DNA of 12,645 nucleotides from Candidatus Scatosoma pullistercoris (lineage in GTDB: Bacteria; Bacillota; Clostridia; Christensenellales; Borkfalkiaceae). Positions 1 through 6,087 of the stretch are shown here, piece after piece. The DNA lies in contig DVMZ01000142.1 in assembly GCA_018714725.1 (NCBI GenBank), positions 1-12,645 on the forward strand, given 5' to 3'. The translations under genes were made by a program, and so were the position numbers. The notes under the pieces are model-generated. The model was not told where the DNA came from. It searched no databases and saw nothing but the letters and a program-made list of their open reading frames with translations. The stretch's first letter is position 1, and each line of letters begins with the position of its first letter.

Positions 1-99
1 ATATGTCAATACTAAAAAAATAAATTTTTATAAAATTTTCTCTTTGAAAATCAGAGAGGCGGAAAAACGAGAAAGCAGGCCTTAAAAGCCGAAAATCCC

Positions 100-128
100 T
101 TGAATTTTTTTGCGGTTTGGGCTATAAT
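100..128 (+). promoter_or_regulatory. Sigma-A-type promoter of the PucR-like gene
   Basis: A TTGAAT -35 box (100-105) and a perfect TATAAT -10 box (123-128) are separated by exactly 17 bases, in an AT-rich stretch ahead of the start codon at 161. The transcript would start near 135 and carry a leader of about 25 bases. A reverse-strand TTGACA at 4-9 could be the -35 of a leftward gene, but its -10 would lie outside the window. Confidence 0.8.
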
Positions 129-160
129 AAAAGGGAGAAAATGCCAGCGGAGGAAAAGTG

Positions 161-1186
161 ATGACGGAGCTTGAAAAAATTTCTTCGGGAATCGCCGCGC
201 TACTGGGGACGGAGTTCGGATTTTACCGGGAAAATTCCGGCGAGGAGCCGGGCAGGGGTTTATCCAGATGCGACAGGCAGTTTGAGGGGGTAACCGATGA
301 CGGCGAGTGTACGTTTTTCCGTTTTCTTTATAAAAATACAGGATATATCGGCGTGATCGGCGGGACGGGAACTCAGGCGCGCGCTTACGCGGCCCTGTTG
401 CCCGCCTATATCGAAAACCGGCAGGAAAAGGAAGCCGATCTGTCCAAAACCGAGTATTTAAAGCGCATTTTGTTCGGGGAATGCTCGTCGGCGGGTATTT
501 ATCGGTATATGACCAAATTTTCCGTCGGGAAATCCGCCTGTTTTGCGCTTGCGCTCTCCGTTCCCGGGCAGATGGAAGAGGTCGTTTCCCTCATTTCCCA
601 ATACGGCGGAAACAGCCTCGACACCGTGGTGGCGCTCAACCGGAAAAACTGCGTGTTCGTCAAATTTGTCGGCGAGGAAGAGAGCGAATACCAGTCTCCC
701 GCCGATTATGCCGAATTCCTCGCGCAGTCCCTGCGGGAAGAGCTGGGGCTGGAAACGACCGTCGGGGTCGGATCGGTGGTCAAGAGTCTGAAAGACATCC
801 CGCTGTCCTATTCTCAGGCGGCGGGCGCCCTTCGCTATGCCGAGGTGTTTTCCAGCCGCGGAAACGTCCATTCTTATCGGGAGTATCTGCTGGTCAGGAT
901 GCTGGAAGACGTGCCCGAGAGCAAACTGATGGAGTATCTCGGCGAAATGACGGACGAGGGCGCCAAGGAAATTTTCGAGGATGCGGATATGCTGAACACC
1001 GCAGAGGAGTTTTTGCAGAGCAGCCTCAACGTCAGCGAAACTTCGCGCAAACTGTATATGCACCGGAATACGCTGCTCTATCGCCTGGACAAGATCGAAA
1101 AGGCGACGGGGCTGAATATCCGGCAGTTCCCCGACGCGGTGTCTTTCCGGGTGCTGACGGTGCTGTACCGGCTGCTCGGCAAGTGA
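161..1186 (+). CDS. PucR/CdaR-family helix-turn-helix transcriptional regulator
   Basis: This is a predicted cytoplasmic DNA-binding regulator of 341 residues. The last 60 or so residues (about 278-338) match the PucR-type C-terminal HTH: a TAEEFL helix, then an ETSRKLYMHRNTLLYRLDKIE core and an FPDAVSFRVL end. The middle (about 170-235) resembles the CdaR GGDEF-like domain, with GVGSVVKSL followed by SYSQAAGALRYAEVF. The N-terminal 100 residues match no domain I recognise and may hold a ligand sensor. I chose ATG 161 because GGAGG at 149-153 lies 7 bases before it; the adjacent GTG at 158 would be only 4 bases away. Family members often control purine, sugar-diacid or amino-acid genes, but the effector and targets here are unknown. 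The S41 protease gene follows on the same strand after 133 bases. Confidence 0.85.
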   Translation: MTELEKISSGIAALLGTEFGFYRENSGEEPGRGLSRCDRQFEGVTDDGECTFFRFLYKNTGYIGVIGGTGTQARAYAALLPAYIENRQEKEADLSKTEYLKRILFGECSSAGIYRYMTKFSVGKSACFALALSVPGQMEEVVSLISQYGGNSLDTVVALNRKNCVFVKFVGEEESEYQSPADYAEFLAQSLREELGLETTVGVGSVVKSLKDIPLSYSQAAGALRYAEVFSSRGNVHSYREYLLVRMLEDVPESKLMEYLGEMTDEGAKEIFEDADMLNTAEEFLQSSLNVSETSRKLYMHRNTLLYRLDKIEKATGLNIRQFPDAVSFRVLTVLYRLLGK

Positions 1187-1242
1187 GAAAGGACGGTACT
1201 CTTTCCTTCGCCCGGCACGGGAAGGCGTTACGGTAACAGTAT

Positions 1243-1278
1243 GCGGGAAACAGGCGGAATTATCCGTTTGTTTCCCGC
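1243..1278 (+). other. Long hairpin in the spacer before the S41 protease gene
   Basis: A 16-base arm (1243-1258) pairs with 1263-1278 around the loop ATTA. The first ten pairs are perfect Watson-Crick, followed by two G-U pairs and four more perfect pairs. No T-run follows on either strand, so it does not look like a normal intrinsic terminator. It sits 29 bases before the protease ribosome binding site and may modulate or process a shared transcript. I see no clear promoter in 1187-1319. Confidence 0.6.
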
Positions 1279-1319
1279 GGAAAACGGTGCGGAAATATCG
1301 GAAAAAAAGGAGTTCAGAA

Positions 1320-3008
1320 ATGAATCGGGACAATGAGGAAAACCGCGGATACGGCGCGGAAAACAACGGGAATGCCGAAACGGAAAATCAAAGGAAGGCC
1401 GGCGGCGCGGGAGAAGAAAAATTCCGGAACGCGGGCGCGTCCGCAGAGGAACAAACAGCCGGGAAAGGCGGAGAGGAGAAATCCGGGAACGAGGAATATG
1501 TCTTTGATTTCGGAGGCGCCCGCCGGACAAACGGGTACGGCGGTGGATATAACGTTTCCGGCCCCGGCGGCTATGGCGGCGGAAATGCGGGAAATGTCGG
1601 GAATGCCGGAAATGCGGGCGGAGGGACTGTTTCCGGGGACGGAAAAGTGCCGCCCGAGCTGTACGAGAGGCGGCGCGCTTTGTCTGCGGCGCAGCCGGCG
1701 TCCGCAAAAAAGAAAAAAAGTCCCGGCAAGATCATCGCCTGCGTCGCCGGCGGACTGCTGATCGCCGCAGGGGGATTTTTTGCGGGGTATTTCACTTATT
1801 CGGGCACTTTGGACGAGCAGATCCGCACGCTGCTGTGGGTAAAGGGGCTCATTCAGGAAAACTATTATGAGGAGATTGGCGACGACGAGTTTTACGACGC
1901 GGTGTTTGACGGCGTAAACGGTCTGCTCGACCCCTATTCCCAGTATTTTTCTTCGGAGGAATATGAGGCCTGGATGGCCGATTCGGAGGGGATCACGCTC
2001 GGGGCCGGAATTACGTTTTCTTCCGAGGAAATCAATCAGAACGACCGGATGCTGGTGGAATGGGTTTCGGGTAATTCGCCGGCGGAACGCGCGGGGATCC
2101 GGACGGGAATGTATGTGGTCGGCTACGGCCCGAATGCCAACGAAGTGGCGGAACGGGGCGATTACGAGTCGGTCATGACCTTCCTTTTGGAACAGCCGGA
2201 AGGACAGCCGTTCGTGCTGGCGGTGTCGGATACTCCGGACGGCGAATACGAGGCGGTGACCCTGACCAGGGAAGTGTTTGTGGCGAACAACGTATTTTAT
2301 CGTTCCGCCGATTCGGCCTATATTTTTACGGGAGAGAATGCGACGACGCTCACCGGGAGCGACAACGTGCTGTCGGGGCTGGACGAAGATACGGCATATA
2401 TCCGGCTGGTGTTGTTTACAGGCGGGGCGTCGGAGCAATTTGCCAAGGCCATGGACGTGTTCAGGCAGGAGGGAAAGAAAAATCTCATCCTCGATCTGCG
2501 GGCAGACGGCGGCGGATATCTCGATATCATGTGCGACATCGCTTCCTATTTCTGTAAGGACGCCCGTTCGGGAAGTCCCGCGGTGGCAACCGCGGAGTAC
2601 CGCAGCGGCAGAAAAGATACGTTTTATGCTTCGGGAAATTTGTACGACGAGTATTTTTCCGCAGACAGCCGGATTTACGTCATGGCGGACAACGGCACGG
2701 CGTCCGCTTCCGAATGTCTGATCGGCGCCATGGTGGATTACGGGGCCGTCGATTATTCGGACATTTTTCTTTGCACGCGGAGCGGCGAAGCGAAAACTTA
2801 CGGCAAAGGGGTGATGCAGATGACCTATCCGCACCTTACGGGCGGAGACGCCGTCAAGCTGACGACGGCGCGCATCTGCTGGCCGTTGAGCGGAAACTGC
2901 ATACACGGCCGGGGCGTTCTGCCCGAGGACGGCGCGCAGGTCGTGACGGAAAATTATAACCGGGAAACCGAGCTGCTCGAAGTGGTGAACGCCGTCTGCG
3001 GCCGATAA
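1320..3008 (+). CDS. Membrane-anchored S41-family (C-terminal processing) peptidase with PDZ domain
   Basis: A CtpA/CtpB/Prc-like serine protease of 562 residues. Residues 1-130 are charged and then Gly/Asn-rich and should be disordered in the cytoplasm. A KKKKSPGK patch precedes a single membrane segment (about 137-158), placing the protease outside the cell. Then come the family's N-terminal helices (ENYYEE, LLDPYSQYF), a PDZ domain (about 223-310), and the S41 core (about 355-550) with LILDLRADGGG. Ser462 in TASASE, Lys496 in YGKGVMQ and Gln500 fit the Ser-Lys-Gln site. The Ser-Lys spacing is 34, against 25 in Prc and CtpB, so about nine residues are inserted. ATG 1320 is chosen because AAGGAG at 1307-1312 lies 7 bases upstream. 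Substrates are unknown; the family trims secreted or envelope proteins and signalling factors. Confidence 0.9.
   Translation: MNRDNEENRGYGAENNGNAETENQRKAGGAGEEKFRNAGASAEEQTAGKGGEEKSGNEEYVFDFGGARRTNGYGGGYNVSGPGGYGGGNAGNVGNAGNAGGGTVSGDGKVPPELYERRRALSAAQPASAKKKKSPGKIIACVAGGLLIAAGGFFAGYFTYSGTLDEQIRTLLWVKGLIQENYYEEIGDDEFYDAVFDGVNGLLDPYSQYFSSEEYEAWMADSEGITLGAGITFSSEEINQNDRMLVEWVSGNSPAERAGIRTGMYVVGYGPNANEVAERGDYESVMTFLLEQPEGQPFVLAVSDTPDGEYEAVTLTREVFVANNVFYRSADSAYIFTGENATTLTGSDNVLSGLDEDTAYIRLVLFTGGASEQFAKAMDVFRQEGKKNLILDLRADGGGYLDIMCDIASYFCKDARSGSPAVATAEYRSGRKDTFYASGNLYDEYFSADSRIYVMADNGTASASECLIGAMVDYGAVDYSDIFLCTRSGEAKTYGKGVMQMTYPHLTGGDAVKLTTARICWPLSGNCIHGRGVLPEDGAQVVTENYNRETELLEVVNAVCGR
1581..1616 (+). 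repeat. Four tandem 9-bp units within the S41 gene
   Basis: Four consecutive 9-base units of the type GGAAATGCG encode GNA-GNV-GNA-GNA in the disordered cytoplasmic tail of the protease. Copy-number change would keep the frame. The surrounding GYGGG and GGYGGGN runs make this a low-complexity tract. Confidence 0.75.
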
Positions 3009-3378
3009 ACCGGAATCTGCGGCCCGTCGGGCCAAAGCCGAAAACCGGGCGTTGCGCGTTTTTCGGGCAATCCCCGCACGTTTCTGTGGGATCCGGGAAT
3101 TGGAATAACCCAAAGGGACCTGTCGTGAAGACAGGTCCCTTTGGGTTATGTAGAGGTTAATGCGTCGAAAAGTCGACGGGGTGGGCAAATGAAATTCCGA
3201 TTAACCCGGAAACGGACCGGGACGGCGGCGCTTGTCCGAGGACAGGTCGGGGATCTTCCCGGCCCGGCGTTTACTTGCCGGTCGTCGTGAAATGCCGCCT
3301 GACGCGGTCAGCCGGCCTTCCTTTGGCGCGGTCTGTCGCGGCCGGTCTCCGGCGCCCGCCGGTTGACGCCGGTTGCAA
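3009..3378. other. Convergent intergenic region with several inverted repeats, no gene seen
   Basis: This 370-base gap lies between the ends of the converging S41 and nitroreductase genes. It holds the perfect palindrome at 3105-3149. To its right is a nested structure: GGTTAAT (3155-3161) pairs with ATTAACC (3200-3206) and encloses CGTCGA (3163-3168) pairing with TCGACG (3173-3178). I see no convincing promoter, no ORF with a ribosome binding site, and no hairpin followed by a T-run. The remainder is GC-rich and unremarkable. Confidence 0.6.
3105..3149. repeat. Perfect 20-bp palindrome with 5-base loop
   Basis: The arms at 3105-3124 and 3130-3149 are exact reverse complements around GTGAA. 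No T-run follows on either strand. It could still end transcription between the converging genes. Its perfection, and the CAAAGGGACCTGTC core within each arm, suggest a dispersed REP-like or miniature palindromic element. A single copy in this window cannot settle which. Confidence 0.75.
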
Positions 3379-3912
3379 TCAATCGCAGAAAGAGAGGATT
3401 TCCTCTTCCGCCTTGCGGATTTTTTTCCGCGTTTCATAGCCGCCGGAAGCATATCCGAGCGCGATGACGTAGGGGACGGAAATCCCTTCCGGCAGGCCGA
3501 GTTTCTCTCTGAGTTCCGGTTCGTCATGCCAGCCGAGAATGCAGGTGTCCAGCCCTGCGGCCTTGGCCGCGAGGACGAGATAAGCCGTAAATTCTCCGGC
3601 GTCGTAGGGAGCAAAATAGGAAAGTGCGGGATTTGTCGCCCGGGAAACGCGGGCGTCTTCCGCGATGACCAGAATGGCGGGCGCGTCGTCCACAAAGGGG
3701 GCTTTTCCCCGCGCTTTGAGAAGCGCTTTGACGACGGGCAGTTTGTCTCCCGTCACGGCGCAGACCTGCCAGGGCTGAAGATTGCAGGCAGAGGGCGCCA
3801 GCCCCGCGAGGGAACAGATTTCCCGGATCTGTTCTTTGGTGACCGGTTTGTCGGAAAAACTCCGGCAGCTCTGGCGTGTGAGATACAGTTCTCTGAGTTG
3901 TTCACTCGTCAT
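3379..3912 (-). CDS. Nitroreductase-family FMN-dependent oxidoreductase
   Basis: A predicted cytoplasmic flavoenzyme of 177 residues, typical of the short nitroreductase branch, using FMN and NAD(P)H to reduce nitro compounds, quinones or similar acceptors. The N-terminal FMN-phosphate motif RQSCRSF is at residues 13-19, followed by APSACNLQPWQ at 39-49, both characteristic of the family. The segment ILGWHDEPELREKLGLPEGI and the following VIALGYAS fit the C-terminal half of the fold. The start is supported by GAGG (reverse strand, 3921-3924) 8 bases before the ATG. It stands alone, convergent with the S41 gene and separated from the upstream transketolase by a strong terminator. The physiological substrate cannot be told from sequence. 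Confidence 0.9.
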   Translation of the reverse strand: MTSEQLRELYLTRQSCRSFSDKPVTKEQIREICSLAGLAPSACNLQPWQVCAVTGDKLPVVKALLKARGKAPFVDDAPAILVIAEDARVSRATNPALSYFAPYDAGEFTAYLVLAAKAAGLDTCILGWHDEPELREKLGLPEGISVPYVIALGYASGGYETRKKIRKAEEEILSFCD

Positions 3913-3939
3913 AAAGATTACCTCGTATTCACAGAAATC

Positions 3940-3945
3940 ATTATA
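3940..3945 (-). promoter_or_regulatory. Probable -10 box of the nitroreductase gene
   Basis: A perfect TATAAT on the reverse strand lies 27 bases upstream of the nitroreductase ATG and is preceded directly by CTG. No good -35 box is found at 16-18 bases spacing, so the call rests on the -10 alone. Confidence 0.45.
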
Positions 3946-4011
3946 CAGCCCGATTGCGAACAGTGCGTTTCGGGACTGTGAAGTTTTGCTGAAAAAACGG
4001 AGAAACAGGGA

Positions 4012-4048
4012 TAAAAAAGAGCGGCGGGGCTGTTCCGGGCCCCGCCGC
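4012..4048 (-). terminator. Intrinsic terminator of the mutase-transketolase unit
   Basis: On the reverse strand a perfect 10-bp GC-only stem (4039-4048 with 4021-4030, loop of 8) is followed by TCTTTTTTAT. It lies 36 bases after the transketolase stop codon and is the clearest terminator in the window. Confidence 0.92.
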
Positions 4049-4083
4049 GTTGCGTCCAGCCGAGCTCCGGGGGTAACCGGAGT

Positions 4084-6087
4084 TTATCTGGCTTTCGCCA
4101 TGGACGATTTGGCTTTATCGGCTACGTTGTCTGCCGTAAATCCGAATTTTTCAAACAGCTGTCCCGCGGGAGCGGAGGCGCCGAACGAGTACATCGCGAC
4201 GATTTCTCCGTCCTTGCCGGCATATTTGTACCAGCTGTAAGGGGAACCCGCTTCCACGCAGACGCGCGCGGCGACTTCGGCAGGCAGAACGCTGTTCTTG
4301 TATTCGTCCGTCTGCTTTTCAAATTCCTCGATGCAGGGCATGGAGACGACCCTTGCTTTGATTCCTTCTTCGGCGAGTTTTGCCTTCGCCTCGACGCAGA
4401 GCTGCACTTCCGAACCCGTGCCGATGAGCAGGACGTCGGGCGTGCCTTCGCAGTCTTCGAGGACGTAGCCGCCTTTGAGGGCTTCCGACCCGCTCGTTTC
4501 GTACTGGGGCAGAGCCTGTCTCGTCAGGACGAGCGCCGTGGGCTGGTTGCCGGTCATTGCGGAAATCCACGCGGCGGCGGTTTCTTTGCCGTCCGCAGGG
4601 CGGTAGACTTTCAGGCCGGGGATGGTGCGCAGGGCGATGAACTGTTCCACGGGCTGATGCGTGGGGCCGTCTTCGCCCACGCCGATGGAATCGTGCGTCA
4701 GGATATAAGTGACGGGGATCTGCATCAGCGCGGCCAGGCGGATCGCGGGTTTGCAGTAATCGGTGAACACGAAGAAGGTCGCGCAGTAGGCCTGGATGCC
4801 GCCGTGCAGCTGCATGCCGTTGGCAATCGCCGCCATCGCGTGTTCGCGGATTCCGAAGTGCATGTTCCGCCCTTCATACGAACCGGGGGCAAAACAGCCG
4901 TAAGCGTTCGTTTCGGTGTCTTTCATCGCGGAGAGATTGGAGGGCGCGAGGTCTGCGCTTCCGCCCATCAGCTGGGGCATCTTTTCCGCGATCTTGTTGA
5001 GCACGACGGACGAGGTCTGCCGGGTCGCCATGGGTTTTTCAAACTCGAACAGATCGGTCATCGTCGAGAAATCGGGCTTGACGTTTTCCATCTGCGCCTT
5101 GTACGCTTCGGCCAGTTCGGGATAGGTGTATTCGTATTCCGCGAACATCTTTTTCCAGAGCATTTCCTTTTCCGCGCCCGCGTTGGCGGCAATTTTGCAA
5201 TGGGCGAACACCTCTTCGGGGCAATCGAACGCTTCCGTGCAAGGCCAGCCCAGCTTTTCCTTGGTCTTTTGCAGATTTTCCGCACCCAGAGGAGCGCCGT
5301 GGCTCTTTTCGCTGCCTTCGAGCGGCGAACCGTAGCCGATACGGGTATGGCAGATGATGATGGAGGGCTTATCCGTGCGCGCCTTGGCTTTTTCGATCGC
5401 GGCGGAAAGCGCTTCCACGTCGTCCGGACGGGTGATCAGATCCACATGCAGGACCTGCCAGTTCTGCGCCGCAAAGCGCGCCCCGATGTTCTCGCGGAAG
5501 GTGACGTCGGTGTCCCCTTCGATCGTGATGTCGTTGTCGTCATAGAGCAGAATGAGCTTTCCGAGCGCATGCGTTCCCGCAAACGAGCACGCCTCGTAGG
5601 AAATGCCCTCTTCGAGACATCCGTCGCCGCACAGCACATAGGTATAATGGTCGACGACGGGGAAGCCCGGACGGTTGAATTTCGCCGCAAGGTGCGCTTC
5701 TGCCGCCGCCATGCCCACCGCGTTGGCGATGCCCTGACCCAAAGGCCCGGTGGTCGTTTCCACCCCCGGCGTCACGCCGTATTCGGGGTGTCCCGGCGTA
5801 CGGCTGCCCAGCTGACGGAAATTCATCAGATCCTCTTTCGTCGTGTCGAACCCGTAGAGGTACAGGAGGGAATAATAGAGCGCCGAACCGTGTCCCGCAG
5901 AAAGCACGAACCGGTCGCGGTCGTTCCATTTCAAATCCCTCGGATTGAATTTCAGGAAGTTCTGGTAGAGTGTGTACGCGATGGGAGCGCTGCCGAGAGG
6001 CAGTCCGGGGTGCCCGGATTTCGCCTTTTCGATGGCGTCCGCCGACAGAACTCTCAGCGCGTTGATCGTGGTTTGCTGTACATCCAT
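4084..6087 (-). CDS. tkt: Transketolase (internal start within the fused frame)
   Basis: Thiamine-diphosphate enzyme of the pentose phosphate pathway, moving two-carbon units between ketose and aldose phosphates in the cytoplasm. Starting at ATG 6087 gives 667 residues, the usual full length. From this start His26 (SGHPG), His66 (SAGHGS), His100 (TPGHPE), and the cofactor site Asp155 and Asn185 (GDG to NDI) fall at the same numbers as in E. coli TktA. Glu415 in GIREHAM is the cofactor-activating glutamate. THDSIGVGEDGPTHQP and the C-terminal SPYSWYKYAG region are intact. AGGAG (6096-6100) sits 8 bases before ATG 6087; ATG 6093 would be only 2 bases away. The enzyme identity is very secure. 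Whether it is made free, as the tail of the fusion, or both, is inference. Confidence 0.85.
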   Translation of the reverse strand: MDVQQTTINALRVLSADAIEKAKSGHPGLPLGSAPIAYTLYQNFLKFNPRDLKWNDRDRFVLSAGHGSALYYSLLYLYGFDTTKEDLMNFRQLGSRTPGHPEYGVTPGVETTTGPLGQGIANAVGMAAAEAHLAAKFNRPGFPVVDHYTYVLCGDGCLEEGISYEACSFAGTHALGKLILLYDDNDITIEGDTDVTFRENIGARFAAQNWQVLHVDLITRPDDVEALSAAIEKAKARTDKPSIIICHTRIGYGSPLEGSEKSHGAPLGAENLQKTKEKLGWPCTEAFDCPEEVFAHCKIAANAGAEKEMLWKKMFAEYEYTYPELAEAYKAQMENVKPDFSTMTDLFEFEKPMATRQTSSVVLNKIAEKMPQLMGGSADLAPSNLSAMKDTETNAYGCFAPGSYEGRNMHFGIREHAMAAIANGMQLHGGIQAYCATFFVFTDYCKPAIRLAALMQIPVTYILTHDSIGVGEDGPTHQPVEQFIALRTIPGLKVYRPADGKETAAAWISAMTGNQPTALVLTRQALPQYETSGSEALKGGYVLEDCEGTPDVLLIGTGSEVQLCVEAKAKLAEEGIKARVVSMPCIEEFEKQTDEYKNSVLPAEVAARVCVEAGSPYSWYKYAGKDGEIVAMYSFGASAPAGQLFEKFGFTADNVADKAKSSMAKAR

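Noticed and set aside
1314..3188. A 624-codon open frame antisense to the S41 protease
   Set aside because: Arg/His-rich, no recognisable domain and no good ribosome site. The sense strand encodes clear PDZ and S41 motifs.
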